Source of the DNA: Bacteroidota bacterium | Lineage (GTDB): Bacteria > Bacteroidota > Bacteroidia > Flavobacteriales > Weeksellaceae | Direction: 5' to 3' | DNA length: 64,000 nucleotides | Assembly (NCBI GenBank): GCA_018902795.1 | Contig: JAHIQD010000010.1 | Span: 24,023 to 88,022, forward strand | In this document: one piece after another, positions 26,257 through 35,737 of the stretch | How positions within the stretch are numbered: the first letter of the stretch is position 1 | How the letters are laid out: each line of letters opens with the position of its first letter | Notes under the pieces: model-generated | Seen by the model: the letters and a program-made list of their open reading frames with translations, nothing else | Told to the model about the DNA's origin: nothing | The model's database searches: none | Translations under genes and position numbers: made by a program

Positions 26257-27489
26257 ATGAAACAGATAATCAAAAATTATTCCGCTATTATATTATTACT
26301 CACCGGAATAGTCGCAGGAAGCATTGTTGGAATCCTTTTCCCCGGTGCGGTGGAATACCTGAAACCTTTGGGCGACATCTTTCTGAATTTACTGTTCGTC
26401 AGTGTGGTTCCGTTGGTGTATTTTGCGGTAGCGAATTCTATTGCTGCAGTGGAAAAAGAAGGAAAGTTCGGGAAGATTATTGTTTCTATGATTTTCACCT
26501 TTCTTCTGTTCATCATTATTGCAGCACTGTTTACGATTGTAGCCGTTTACTTTTTTCCAACCGAAGCGTTACCTTCCACTTCCAAAGAAATCCTCGACAA
26601 CGGCTCAGAAGCTGATTCATGGGGAGACCGGATTGTCAGATTTTTTACTGTTGGGGAATTCACCGAACTTTTTTCGAGAAAGAATATGCTGGCTTTATTA
26701 ATCTTCGCTTTTCTTACCGGAACTGCAGCCCGAAAATCCGGCGATGCAGGCAAACATTTCACCCTGTTTCTTGCTTCAGGATATGAAGTAATGAAAGAGC
26801 TTTTGCTCCTTGTGATGAAAGCTGCACCTATTGGTTTAGGCGCCTATTTCGCGTATCAGGTGGCAACAGTTGGTCCTCAGCTTTTCGGCTTTTATGCGAA
26901 ACCGCTGGGTTTGTATTATGCAGCGGGAACTGTTTATTTTTTATTGTTTTTCAGCATCTACGCATTTATGGCAAAAGGAAAAGACGGCGTTCAGAAATTC
27001 TGGAAAAACAATATCTACCCTACCTTAACCGCCATTTCTACGTGCAGCAGTTTTGCCACGATGCCCACGAACTTAGTGGCTGCATCGAAAATAGGAGTTC
27101 CCGATTCCATTGCCAACATTGTGATCCCTATCGGAAGTACGCTGCATAAAAACGGTTCGTCGATGTCGTCCATCATTAAAATTTACGTTGCATTTCTGAT
27201 TATCGGACGTGATTTCTTTGATCCGATGAATTTGCTGCTGGCGCTGGGAATAACCATTTTCGTGAGCATTGTCGCGGGAGGAATTCCAAACGGAGGTTAT
27301 ATCGGGGAAATGCTGATGATTTCGGTGTACCAGCTACCTGTGGAAGCCATTCCTGCGGTGATGATTATCGGGACTTTGGTAGATCCTTTAGCTACGGTTT
27401 TAAATTCTACCGGTGACACGGTGGCGGCGATGTTTGTGACAAAGATTTCCGGGGAACAGTTTGAGGAACCTAAAGATTTTGCTGTGTAA
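26257..27489 (+). CDS. Dicarboxylate/amino acid:cation symporter (DAACS family)
   Basis: The 410-residue inner-membrane protein has about eight helices and two re-entrant loops. Family marks are AGSIVGILFP near the N-terminus, PLVYFAVANSIAA, the serine-rich hairpin loop STCSSFATMPTNLVAA (about residues 256-271), a second loop GSTLHKNGSSMSSIIKIY, and DPLATVLNSTGDTVAAM. The Asp and Asn of the last helix are those that bind substrate and sodium in GltPh-like proteins. It imports dicarboxylates such as glutamate, aspartate or succinate with Na+ or H+. It stands alone, with its promoter directly upstream. Confidence 0.92.
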   Translation: MKQIIKNYSAIILLLTGIVAGSIVGILFPGAVEYLKPLGDIFLNLLFVSVVPLVYFAVANSIAAVEKEGKFGKIIVSMIFTFLLFIIIAALFTIVAVYFFPTEALPSTSKEILDNGSEADSWGDRIVRFFTVGEFTELFSRKNMLALLIFAFLTGTAARKSGDAGKHFTLFLASGYEVMKELLLLVMKAAPIGLGAYFAYQVATVGPQLFGFYAKPLGLYYAAGTVYFLLFFSIYAFMAKGKDGVQKFWKNNIYPTLTAISTCSSFATMPTNLVAASKIGVPDSIANIVIPIGSTLHKNGSSMSSIIKIYVAFLIIGRDFFDPMNLLLALGITIFVSIVAGGIPNGGYIGEMLMISVYQLPVEAIPAVMIIGTLVDPLATVLNSTGDTVAAMFVTKISGEQFEEPKDFAV

Positions 27490-27714
27490 ACCTGAGAAGC
27501 TTGTACGGAATTTCATTATGAAGAAAAACATTCCTGAAAATTGAAAATATATTGGCGTTTCCGTGCTGCGTGTCATTTACATCTTTACCAATTATTAAAG
27601 TAATTATTTAGCAATATCGCATTAAATACTGTATTTTACTAATTTAAATTCACTGAAACAAGTTTTTCACTCCAGTTTTTTTAAGTATTTTTATTAAAAA
27701 TTAAAACTACGACG

Positions 27715-29500
27715 ATGAAAACAAAATTCTTACTTATTTTCCTCTGCCTTGTTGGCAACATGGCTTTTGCGCAGAATGCCGACATTCAGAAAAAACTCAA
27801 AGGATTCGACAAGGAAATGGCAAAAGCCCTGAAGGACTGGAACATGCCCGGTGTAGGCGTGGGAATTGTAAAAGACGGCAAACTCGTGTTTGTAAAAGGC
27901 TATGGCTACCGCGACTACGAAAAGAAACTGCCCATCACCGCCAACACTTTATTTCCTATCGCTTCCAACACCAAACTGTTTACCGCCACCGCTGTTGGAC
28001 TTTTGGTGCACGAAGGAAAACTGGACTGGGACAAACCCATCAAAACTTATGTACCGGCCATTAAGTTTTACGACAACGAACTCAACAATACCATCACGAT
28101 CCGCGACATGTTGGCGCACAGGACCGGCGTTACGCGACATGATTTGATTTGGTTTAAATCCACTTTCAACAGAAGCGAACTGTTTGAAAAACTCAAATAT
28201 CTCGAACCGGCTCAGCCCCTGCGTCAGGGATTTCTGTACAACAACCTGATGTACGCCGCCTCAGGACATATTATCGAAATTATGGAAGGCAAGACCTGGG
28301 AAAACTACCTGAAAGAAAGAATCTTCAGCCCGCTGAAAATGAACAGTACGGTTTTCAGTATTGATGACATGAAAAAACAGCAGGATTTTTTTGTTCCATT
28401 CAATGAAAAAAGAGACACCGATGTGCTTTACCAAATACCTTATCTTGAAGAAACTGAAGGTTTGGGGCCGGCAGGCTCAGTGATTTCTAACATCACCGAT
28501 CTCTCGCACTGGCTTTCTGCGCTTATGAATAAAGGAATTTTTGAAGGAAAACAGGTAATTCCGGAAGCGGTGGTGAAAGCGACAATGGAACCTTCCACTG
28601 TTCTGAAAAACGGTCTACTGGATCAGGGTTTTACAGAAGTTTTGAACCCAGTTTACGGAATGGGCCGACAGTCGGTTTCCTACCGCGGACATCAGCTTGT
28701 GCTGCATGGTGGCGACTTGCCGGGTATTCATTCACAGATTTCCTATATGCCACAGGACAATGTCGGCGTGATTGTTTTCGTCATTGGCGATCACAGCTTT
28801 TCTTACAACTCCATCACTTATAATATTTACGAACACCTGTTGGGACTTTCTGTAACACCATGGAGCGAAAGAGGCATCAAAAACCGGGATGCCGGTAAAA
28901 AACTTGGAAAAGGGCCGTGCAAAAGCCATGGAAGGACAGGTAAAAAACACAAAACCGTCACACCAATTAACCGATTATATGGGTGATTTTGAAAACGATG
29001 CTTACGGAATCATCAATATTTCACAGAAAGACGGACAGCTGTTTTTTACAAAATATAAAATTCAGCTGCCGATGCATCATTTTCATTACGACCGTTTTGA
29101 TACCGTAAATGATGAAGAACTAGGATTTTATTCGTTAAATTATCAAAACAACCCACAGGGAGAGATTGACCGGTTTGTTGTGTCGATGGATGAAGGGGAA
29201 GTTACATTTACTAAAAAAGCGGATGCCGGTTTAAGCAAGGAAGAAACCTTAAAACAGTACATCGGAACTTATAAAATAGGCACCAGTAAAATAGAAGTCG
29301 TTTTAAAAAACAAAAACCATTTATTCATCGCCGGTTCTCCTGATCTGGAACTGATTCCTTACAAAACTCATCTCTTCAAAACTAAAGAATATGCTGATTT
29401 TACGATTGAATTTATTTTGGAAAACGGAAAAGTAACCGCCATGAAACAGAAAGACGGTACTGGACAGTACGAGATCAAAAAAGATGATTCCGGGAAATAA
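27715..29500 (+). pseudogene. Serine hydrolase (class C beta-lactamase family), split by a frameshift
   Basis: Two frames together form one protein. The first (27715 to about 28900) has a signal peptide (MKTKFLLIFLCLVGNMAFAQ), an N-terminal class C-type domain with SNTKLF (Ser-x-x-Lys), YNNLMYAASG (Tyr-x-Asn) and LHGGDLPG (replacing KTG). The second, shifted by +1 and running to 29500, continues with GRAKAMEGQVKNTKPSHQLTDYMGDFENDAYG and a C-terminal DUF3471-like beta domain. The shift lies at or near an A6 run (28897-28902) or the A4 run (28908-28911). Deleting one A restores one frame of about 595 residues. It is either a recent mutation, slippage-prone variation or a sequencing error. Catalytic residues are intact in the first part. 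Confidence 0.8.
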
Positions 29501-29562
29501 TGTGGGTGATTTAATAATCGGCGATGTCATTTTTACTAAAAACGATTTTGGAAATAAATTTG

Positions 29563-29570
29563 TAATTTTG
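29563..29570 (+). promoter_or_regulatory. -7 promoter element of the toxin-antitoxin pair
   Basis: TAATTTTG lies 17 bases before the antitoxin ATG. An overlapping second match (TAAATTTG, 29555-29562) is directly upstream. Confidence 0.5.
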
Positions 29571-29587
29571 ACTCAAATAATTTAGAA

Positions 29588-29812
29588 ATGGATATTCAAA
29601 CCAGAAAATTAGAGTTTATTCAGGAGTTTCTGAAAATTCAAAGTGAGGAATTAATTTCACTTCTGGAAAGAATCCTGAAAAGTAACGAGACAACTTCTGT
29701 TCCCTTCACTGCTGAAGAATTAATGACCCGTGTTAAAGAATCTGAAGAAAACTATAAAGCCGGGAAATTTAAATCTCAGGACGAATTGGAAAAATTGTCA
29801 GAAAACTGGTGA
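29588..29812 (+). CDS. Antitoxin-like protein of a ParD/ParE-type pair
   Basis: This 74-residue acidic, mostly helical protein (IQEFLKIQSEELISLLERILKS, EELMTRVKESEENYKAGKFKS) ends in DELEKLSENW. It precedes a RelE/ParE-like toxin gene by 3 bases. Small helical antitoxins with a C-terminal ESExxYKxGKFKxxDEL segment are frequent upstream of RelE-type toxins in Bacteroidetes. A typical N-terminal DNA-binding ribbon is not obvious, so autoregulation is uncertain. The name rests chiefly on the operon. Confidence 0.72.
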   Translation: MDIQTRKLEFIQEFLKIQSEELISLLERILKSNETTSVPFTAEELMTRVKESEENYKAGKFKSQDELEKLSENW

Positions 29813-29815
29813 CTC

Positions 29816-30133
29816 ATGAAAATCATTTGGACTGATTTTGCCATAGAGAATCTAAAAGATATTTTTGATTATTACGCTCTAAAAGCAAACAAAAAAGTTG
29901 CGCATCAAATACGAAAGCAGATTCTTGACTCAACAAAACAACTCCTTCAAAATCCTGAATCCGGACCTGTTGAATTAAATCTGGAAAAATCAAAGGCAAA
30001 CTATCGGTATTTAATTAGCGGGAATTATAAAATAATTTACAAAACGCACCCAAATCAAATAGTAATCATTGACATTTTTGATGCAAGACAGGATCCTGGT
30101 AAAATGAATGACAAAACGAGAAATACAAAATAA
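29816..30133 (+). CDS. RelE/ParE-superfamily toxin
   Basis: The 105-residue basic protein has the fold signature of the family: IIWTDFAIENLKDIFDYYALKANKKVAHQIRKQILDSTKQLLQNPESG for the helices, then NYRYLISGNYKIIYKTHPNQIVIIDIFDARQDP for the sheet. The closing IDIFDARQDP is typical of ParE. RelE members cleave mRNA in the ribosome while ParE members poison gyrase; which holds here cannot be decided. It is co-transcribed with the antitoxin gene. Confidence 0.85.
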   Translation: MKIIWTDFAIENLKDIFDYYALKANKKVAHQIRKQILDSTKQLLQNPESGPVELNLEKSKANYRYLISGNYKIIYKTHPNQIVIIDIFDARQDPGKMNDKTRNTK

Positions 30134-30136
30134 ATA

Positions 30137-30165
30137 AAAAGGCTGCTCTCACCGAACAGCCTTTT
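30137..30165. terminator. Bidirectional terminator between the toxin and HMG-CoA synthase genes
   Basis: AAAAGGCTG pairs with CAGCCTTTT across an 11-base loop. It sits between two convergent genes, and T-rich tails exist in both directions. Confidence 0.8.
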
Positions 30166-30178
30166 CTCTATTTAAATT

Positions 30179-31504
30179 TTACTGATAACCATAATATCTG
30201 GCTCCCACAGAAACCGGGTTTTCACTTTCTATCCGGTTTAGTCCAAACCCTTTATAATTTGGATTTACAGAGGTTTCGAGTTGTTTTCGGTGAAGCTTTT
30301 CGTAGGTTTCAAAATTGATGGAAGTTCTGTTTTTTAAGTTTTCAAAAATATTCCATTTTTCTACCACTTTTCTCCAGGAAGGTCCAACTTTGCCTGCAAA
30401 TACTTTTGCCTTCGAACCGCTTCCGTAAGCTAAGAAACCGATTTTCTGATCCGTCAAATCTTCATTATTATCATAGCTTACCTGCATTGCAGAAAGCAAA
30501 GCCATAAAAATAGAAGCGGTATACATATTTCCCACTTCGGAAGACGCGCGCTGAGAAGGTTCAATTTTATGATTGATAAAACTTAGGTATTCTTCAGATT
30601 TCGCGACGGCTTTCTGTTCTTCCGGACTTTCATAAGAAAGATTATTTTCAATACTGTAAAGTTCTGTAAAAACTCTTTTTCCATGAAAGGCATACGGCAA
30701 ATGGAATATCAGATAACGCCATTCTTCATAAGGTTTTTCGATACCCGTCTGTTCTTTGTAATGTTCATAGGCTTCACGGATTCTGTCCTGATAACACTGG
30801 TTAGAATAATGACCGTCGAAAACCGGTTCGTCGGTGAAAATCTCGAGTTTATCAGGCATAAATTCTTTAGCGGAATTTAAATCAGATTTAAGAGCGGCTC
30901 TTCTGGGTTTAAAGAAATCGAAAACGCTTTCTGTGGCAACTCCGTATATGTTTTCAATTTCGAGAAGTTGAGGGTTATCTGACAAAAGAAGTGCGACCGC
31001 ACCTCCGCCCTGGGTATATTCTCCAGAGCTCGCCAGTTCATATTTTGCATAATCTGACGCAATGACAACAGCTTTTTTTCCTGGATTTGCACGGCAGAAA
31101 TCAAGACAGTTCTGCAACGCATCTACGGCTCCTACACACGCAAAAGTCATATCTACCACATCACAGTTTTTGAAACATCTTTTTCCGAAATCATCTTCGA
31201 GAACCTCTTCCACCATTTGCATGGCGTAGGTTGCGGTAGGTTTTGCCGCGTCCAGAGCACTTTCAGTTCCGAGATAAATCCGGGAAATATCTTTTGGGCT
31301 CAGTTCGTAATCTTTCATGAGTTTCAGCAAAGCTTCAGCGGCAAAAGTGCCTGCATCTTCATGAACATCCGGAAAAGCCATTTTGTGCAACCCAAGACCT
31401 TTCTCCAGTTTTGCGGGTTCAATATTTCTTTTTTCTGCTAAATCCCTGATTTCCAAATAAAGGGAAGGAACGTGGAAGCTTGCCGCCTCAATACCATAAA
31501 TCAT
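30179..31504 (-). CDS. Hydroxymethylglutaryl-CoA synthase family protein
   Basis: The protein (441 residues from the ATG at 31504) has a thiolase fold with the nucleophilic cysteine in FACVGAVDAL (Cys123) and a glutamate in GTESALDAAKP (Glu81). The C-terminal half includes FHLPYAFHGKRV with the histidine, and SEVGNMYTASIFMALLS, as in HMG-CoA synthases. It condenses acetyl-CoA with acetoacetyl-CoA to give HMG-CoA, the entry to the mevalonate pathway used by Flavobacteriia for isoprenoids. A related beta-branching synthase of secondary metabolism is unlikely, since no PKS genes are near. I reject the in-frame TTG three codons upstream. Confidence 0.9.
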   Translation of the reverse strand: MIYGIEAASFHVPSLYLEIRDLAEKRNIEPAKLEKGLGLHKMAFPDVHEDAGTFAAEALLKLMKDYELSPKDISRIYLGTESALDAAKPTATYAMQMVEEVLEDDFGKRCFKNCDVVDMTFACVGAVDALQNCLDFCRANPGKKAVVIASDYAKYELASSGEYTQGGGAVALLLSDNPQLLEIENIYGVATESVFDFFKPRRAALKSDLNSAKEFMPDKLEIFTDEPVFDGHYSNQCYQDRIREAYEHYKEQTGIEKPYEEWRYLIFHLPYAFHGKRVFTELYSIENNLSYESPEEQKAVAKSEEYLSFINHKIEPSQRASSEVGNMYTASIFMALLSAMQVSYDNNEDLTDQKIGFLAYGSGSKAKVFAGKVGPSWRKVVEKWNIFENLKNRTSINFETYEKLHRKQLETSVNPNYKGFGLNRIESENPVSVGARYYGYQ

Positions 31505-31552
31505 ACTGCTCAATTTTTATACAAATTTCCGAAAATTATCCTCCATGAAAAA

Positions 31553-31582
31553 ATAAAATTGCCGGAACAACAGCTCCGGCAA
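31553..31582 (-). terminator. Terminator of the M1 peptidase operon
   Basis: TTGCCGGA (31559-31566) pairs with TCCGGCAA (31575-31582). The minus-strand end is T-rich. Confidence 0.8.
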
Positions 31583-31606
31583 AGTTTAATATTCATTAAA
31601 ATGAGT

Positions 31607-34117
31607 TTATTTATAAGCCTCAATCGCTTTATTGATTGCATCTACCTGTTGATTGATCGTTGGACTTGAAGGGTTGGCTTTTAAAACCGCCATTTTTTTA
31701 GCAAGACCATCTTTCAGGATTTGTACAATCATCATTTTCGCCTGTGGATTATCGCCGATCTGTTTTTTAACCTGAGTTAACACTTTGGTTACATTTTCAG
31801 TCGCTTTCAGATTGTCGGAACTCATAATCCAGTTGAAGCCGTCTTCTGCAGATGCACCAAGGGTAGGATTCTGGAACTTCACGAAAGGATAGAAAGCAGC
31901 TGTGGAAGCAATCGCCGGCATCTGTTTTTCGATTTTGTTTTTTACAATCACCGGTAAAAGTTCTGCAATCAGGTCATCACTTGCGCCTTCCAGATCAATT
32001 TTATCTGCCAAAGCAGCAACCTTGGAAGGATCGATTGCTGAAATTCCGGTCAATGAACTGGCCTTCACAGAATTTGAAACCGCATTCATCCCTTTTTCAA
32101 AAAGCGGTAAATACTTTTTGTCTTTTGTTTTTGCCAAAGCAGAAATTGCTGCGCCCTGAACCAAAGTTTTCGGATCAACCGAAGCCATTTTTTCCACTTC
32201 AGCCAATGCCGCTTTAGCCTGATCCGGTTTAGATAAATCCAGTCCGCTAAGCGCTTTCATCCGGATTCTGAAATTTGAATCTTTCAAAGCTGCCGCCAAA
32301 GTTTTCAGTGAAACAGGATTTACACCTTTATTCTCGGCTGCATTTTCCACCGCTTTGTAACGGCTTAAGAATTCTTTAGATCCTGAATACTGCGCAAAGT
32401 ACTGTTCCGGCGTTTTCGTTTCGGTAAATTCACCCAGTAAAACTCCATCCGCATTGATATTCACAAATTCAGGATTTTTTGAAACCTGAAAAGAGAAATC
32501 GTTTTTTTCTTTCGCACTTACCCACACATTTTTTCGGGAAGGTTTTCCGTTTTCGTAGACATCAATCGCCAAAGGAAACTGGAAGTTATCACCAATTTGA
32601 TTCTGACTCACAGTAACCGTCACCTGCTTTTTTACAGGTTCATAATTTGTCGTGTAGGAAATTTTCGGATGACCTGTTCCGTAATACCACTGATTAAAGA
32701 ACCAGTTCAGATCTTTCCCCGTCACTTTTTCGAGAGACAGACGAAGCTGCTGGGCTTCACCGGTTCCGTATTCATTGGTTTTCAGGTAATCGTTCAAACC
32801 TGCGAAAAAGGCATCATCTCCTAAATAATTTCTGAGCATGTGCAGAATAGAGCCTCCTTTGTTGTAAGAAACCCCGTCGAACATGTCTTCTTTGTTGTGA
32901 TAATTAAACCGTACCAAATTTTTCGACACGTTGGAGGGATCGCGGAAATAACCTTCAGCCGCTTTCATCAAAGTATAATCAGCGAAATCTTTCCCGTATT
33001 TATGTTCATTCCAAAGGTATTCGGAATAGTTGGCAAAAGATTCGTTCACAGTGAGGTTGCTCCAGCTTTCGGCGGTTACCAGATCGCCAAACCAATGGTG
33101 GAACAGCTCGTGAGAAATAACATCTTCCCATTTGTTTTCATCAATTAAATCTCCGGGTTTCTGTTGGGCAGATTCCTGGTGAAGAACTGCCGTTGTATTT
33201 TCCATTGCACCGGAAACATAATCTCTGGCGGTAATCTGCGAATATTTAGCCCACGGAAAATCGTAATTCAGCCTTTTGGAAAAGAATTCGATCATTTCAG
33301 GTGTATTCCCGAAAATCTGTTTTGCATACGGTTCGTACTCTTTCTCCACATAATAATCCACCGGAATATTTCTCCATTTATCCTTTACCACAGCGTAGTC
33401 GCCTACTCCCATGAAAAACAAATAGGGCGCATGTTTTTTGTCCATCACCCAATGATCGGTTCGTAATCCGTTGCTTTCTTTGGTCGAAGATTTCATTAAA
33501 CCGTTGGATAAAGTAACATATTTATCAGGGACGGTCATGTAAATTTCCTGGGTGGTTTTCTGATTCGGTTTATCGATGGTTGGGAACCACGCCGAACTTG
33601 CTTCAGTTTCACCCTGAGTCCAGATCTGGGTTGGTTTATCCGCATCTTTTCCCTGAGCATTAACGAAGTAAAGTCCTTTTGCATCGGTAATTGCCGCGCT
33701 TCCCTTGTCTTTTACTTCATTCGGACGCGAAGTATATTTAATATAAACCGTGTAATCCTGATTCCGGTTATACGTTTTATCTAAATTGATTTTTAAAATA
33801 TCGTTTTTATACTCATATTTCAAAGGAGTTTTCGCACCGTTTCTGTCCAGAGCAACTTCATGAATCAGCATCGCTTTAGCATCCAGAACCAAAGAATCTG
33901 ACGGATAAAAATACGGACTTGCCGTTAGCCACTCTTCGCCGTTCATCTGTTCTTTCGCGTAATCGAAATTTACTTTCAGTTTGGTATGTTTCAGGTCCGT
34001 AGATTTGGTGTGCGTCTGCTGATAGATTTTGTCGCGTCCCGAAGTATCGGTTTGGGCAAACACACTGCCGGTAAACAAAATCCCCAGTAAACTGATGGAA
34101 ATGATGAGTTTTTTCAT
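31607..34117 (-). CDS. M1-family zinc aminopeptidase with HEAT-like C-terminus
   Basis: The 836-residue exported enzyme (signal peptide MKKLIISISLLGILFTGSVFAQ) shows the exopeptidase motif GAMEN and the zinc motif HELFHHWFGD followed by NESFA (about residues 335-360). A WFFNQWYYGTGHP segment is typical of bacterial M1 enzymes. The last 250 residues form a helical repeat region resembling HEAT-type repeats. It trims N-terminal residues from periplasmic peptides. It lies 15 bases after the small 75-residue gene and is probably co-transcribed with it. The terminator is at 31553-31582. Confidence 0.93.
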   Translation of the reverse strand: MKKLIISISLLGILFTGSVFAQTDTSGRDKIYQQTHTKSTDLKHTKLKVNFDYAKEQMNGEEWLTASPYFYPSDSLVLDAKAMLIHEVALDRNGAKTPLKYEYKNDILKINLDKTYNRNQDYTVYIKYTSRPNEVKDKGSAAITDAKGLYFVNAQGKDADKPTQIWTQGETEASSAWFPTIDKPNQKTTQEIYMTVPDKYVTLSNGLMKSSTKESNGLRTDHWVMDKKHAPYLFFMGVGDYAVVKDKWRNIPVDYYVEKEYEPYAKQIFGNTPEMIEFFSKRLNYDFPWAKYSQITARDYVSGAMENTTAVLHQESAQQKPGDLIDENKWEDVISHELFHHWFGDLVTAESWSNLTVNESFANYSEYLWNEHKYGKDFADYTLMKAAEGYFRDPSNVSKNLVRFNYHNKEDMFDGVSYNKGGSILHMLRNYLGDDAFFAGLNDYLKTNEYGTGEAQQLRLSLEKVTGKDLNWFFNQWYYGTGHPKISYTTNYEPVKKQVTVTVSQNQIGDNFQFPLAIDVYENGKPSRKNVWVSAKEKNDFSFQVSKNPEFVNINADGVLLGEFTETKTPEQYFAQYSGSKEFLSRYKAVENAAENKGVNPVSLKTLAAALKDSNFRIRMKALSGLDLSKPDQAKAALAEVEKMASVDPKTLVQGAAISALAKTKDKKYLPLFEKGMNAVSNSVKASSLTGISAIDPSKVAALADKIDLEGASDDLIAELLPVIVKNKIEKQMPAIASTAAFYPFVKFQNPTLGASAEDGFNWIMSSDNLKATENVTKVLTQVKKQIGDNPQAKMMIVQILKDGLAKKMAVLKANPSSPTINQQVDAINKAIEAYK

Positions 34118-34132
34118 AATTGATATTAAATG

Positions 34133-34360
34133 TTATTTTGATTTGGGTTGAATAAGAATATCGAAAATATCATTCACAATATTTTCATACTCTCCTTTTT
34201 TAAGCTGTTCCTTACTCTTTGCAAATGCTTTTTTCAGGTCGCTTTCTGCATTTTCATCATCGATGATTTCGACAGATTTAATACCCTTGATCTGAATTAA
34301 AAGCTCCGTCAGTTTTTCAAAACTGGCGTTTTCTTCAAGATTTATTTTTAAAAATTTCAT
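34133..34360 (-). CDS. Small acidic protein, antitoxin-like, unknown function
   Basis: The 75-residue soluble protein reads as a beta-strand plus helix (MKFLKINLEENASFEKLTELLIQIKGIKSVEI), then a charged helix and KKAFAKSKEQLKKGEYENIVNDIFDILIQ. The C-terminal SKEQLKKGEY pattern recalls antitoxins of RelE-type systems, such as the one at 29588. No toxin gene lies next to it. Instead the M1 aminopeptidase gene follows after 15 bases. It could be a solitary antitoxin, or an unrelated small protein. I do not assign a function. Confidence 0.6.
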   Translation of the reverse strand: MKFLKINLEENASFEKLTELLIQIKGIKSVEIIDDENAESDLKKAFAKSKEQLKKGEYENIVNDIFDILIQPKSK

Positions 34361-34394
34361 TGGTGAATAAGTCTTTTAATTTCATGAAAAGTTA

Positions 34395-34422
34395 CAAAAA
34401 AAGTGAAGCTTGGTGCTTCACT
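34395..34422 (-). terminator. Terminator of thyA
   Basis: AGTGAAGC (34402-34409) pairs with GCTTCACT (34415-34422), followed on the minus strand by seven T. Confidence 0.85.
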
Positions 34423-34437
34423 GATTTGCTATAATAA

Positions 34438-35232
34438 TTACACCGCTACCGGTGCCTTAATTCCCGGATAAGGATCGTAATCTTCCAAAGTGAAATCTTC
34501 GAACTCAAAATCGAAAATGTTTTTAATTTCCGGATTCAGCTTCATTTTTGGCAAAGTTTTCGGTGTACGGGAAAGCTGTCTGTTGACCTGATCGAAATGA
34601 TTGTTATAAATATGAACATCGCCGAAAGTGTGTACATAATCGCCCACTTCCAGGTCGCAAACCTGCGCAACCATCATCAAAAGCAACGCATAACTCGCAA
34701 TATTGAACGGAACTCCGAGGAAAACGTCAGCACTTCTCTGATACAGCTGCAGCGATAATTTTCCGTCCGCAACATAAAACTGAAACATCGCGTGACAAGG
34801 CGCTAAAGCCATATTAGGAATTTCGGAAACATTCCACGCGGAAACAATAAGCCGTCGGGAATCGGGATTTTTTTTGATCTGATCAATAACTTCGGAAATC
34901 TGATCGATGATTTTGCCATCGGCTCCGTGCCAGCTTCTCCACTGCGCTCCGTAAACCGGACCTAAATCCCCATTTTCATCAGCCCATTCGTCCCAGATAG
35001 AAACGCCGTTATCATTTAGATATTTAACATTGGTATCGCCTTTCAAAAACCACAGCAATTCGTAAATAATCGATTTTAAATGAACTTTCTTAGTCGTGAC
35101 CAAAGGAAAACCTTCAGACAAATCGTATCGCAGCTGGTAACCAAAAACACTTCGGGTCCCGGTGCCGGTTCGGTCGGTTTTATCGGTTCCTTTATCGATG
35201 ATATGCTGAAGAAGGTCTAAATAGTTTTGCAT
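34438..35232 (-). CDS. thyA: Thymidylate synthase
   Basis: ThyA (264 residues) methylates dUMP to dTMP using methylene-tetrahydrofolate. All signatures are visible: the loop [11 protein letters not shown] (residues 21-31), [23 protein letters not shown], the catalytic cysteine in [12 protein letters not shown] (Cys146), [20 protein letters not shown] and [12 protein letters not shown]. The length equals the E. coli enzyme. The GreA-like gene lies upstream by 57 bases and the operon continues from the amylase gene on the same strand, but thyA has its own terminator. Confidence 0.98.
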   Translation of the reverse strand: MQNYLDLLQHIIDKGTDKTDRTGTGTRSVFGYQLRYDLSEGFPLVTTKKVHLKSIIYELLWFLKGDTNVKYLNDNGVSIWDEWADENGDLGPVYGAQWRSWHGADGKIIDQISEVIDQIKKNPDSRRLIVSAWNVSEIPNMALAPCHAMFQFYVADGKLSLQLYQRSADVFLGVPFNIASYALLLMMVAQVCDLEVGDYVHTFGDVHIYNNHFDQVNRQLSRTPKTLPKMKLNPEIKNIFDFEFEDFTLEDYDPYPGIKAPVAV

Positions 35233-35289
35233 GATTTTATAAAAAACAAGTAATTAGTTTGGGCAATATTCTACAAATTAAAGAAAATT

Positions 35290-35730
35290 TTACCAGATAT
35301 TTTTAATGGTTTGACTGATTGAATTGATGATAAAAACATCATTCTTCTTTTTCCCTGACATAGTTTTTGCAATTGGACTTTCCATAGAAACCGTCCGGAT
35401 TTTTTTGCCTTCATGACTGATTTCCCCCACCGAAGTTGCGATATAGAAAACCCCCACATTGGTTTCTACCAACGCGCCGAGTTTTACTTCGCTGCAAATT
35501 TCTGAATCAAGCTTTTTAATGGCATTTTCCTGAGCGAGACTTTCATTAAGCTGCCTTTGAAGATTGTTAATTTCCTGCTGAACCATTTCGCGCGAAGTTT
35601 CATATTTGTCTCCCATCGAACTTTTGGTTTCGTTGTTTGCGGCGCGGGTTTCCGAAATCAGATTTTCGAAGGTTTTAATTTTTTCAGAAAGTTTTATCCG
35701 GATAATATTTAACAGTTCAGATTTGTTCAT
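35290..35730 (-). CDS. GreA/GreB-like transcription factor homologue
   Basis: The 146-residue protein has an N-terminal coiled-coil (KLSEKIKTFENLISETRAANNETKSS, residues about 12-70, including a heptad pattern) and a C-terminal FKBP-like domain (VKLGALVETNVGVFYIATSVGEI, SPIAKTMSGKKKNDVFIIN). This is the plan of GreA, which inserts its coiled coil in the RNA polymerase secondary channel to rescue arrested complexes. At its tip GreA needs an acidic pair. Here the turn reads NNETKSSMGDKYETSRE, so acidic residues are present but not the classic motif. It could therefore be a Gre-fold regulator rather than a cleavage factor. The 3-oxoacyl-ACP synthase label used for some relatives seems wrong. Confidence 0.72.
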   Translation of the reverse strand: MNKSELLNIIRIKLSEKIKTFENLISETRAANNETKSSMGDKYETSREMVQQEINNLQRQLNESLAQENAIKKLDSEICSEVKLGALVETNVGVFYIATSVGEISHEGKKIRTVSMESPIAKTMSGKKKNDVFIINSISQTIKNIW

Positions 35731-35737
35731 TCCGGTT

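Noticed and set aside
28880..28920. Programmed ribosomal frameshift in the serine hydrolase gene
   Set aside because: The A6 run would allow a -1 shift, but the two frames need a +1 shift and there is no typical +1 site or stimulator. A mutation or read error is simpler.
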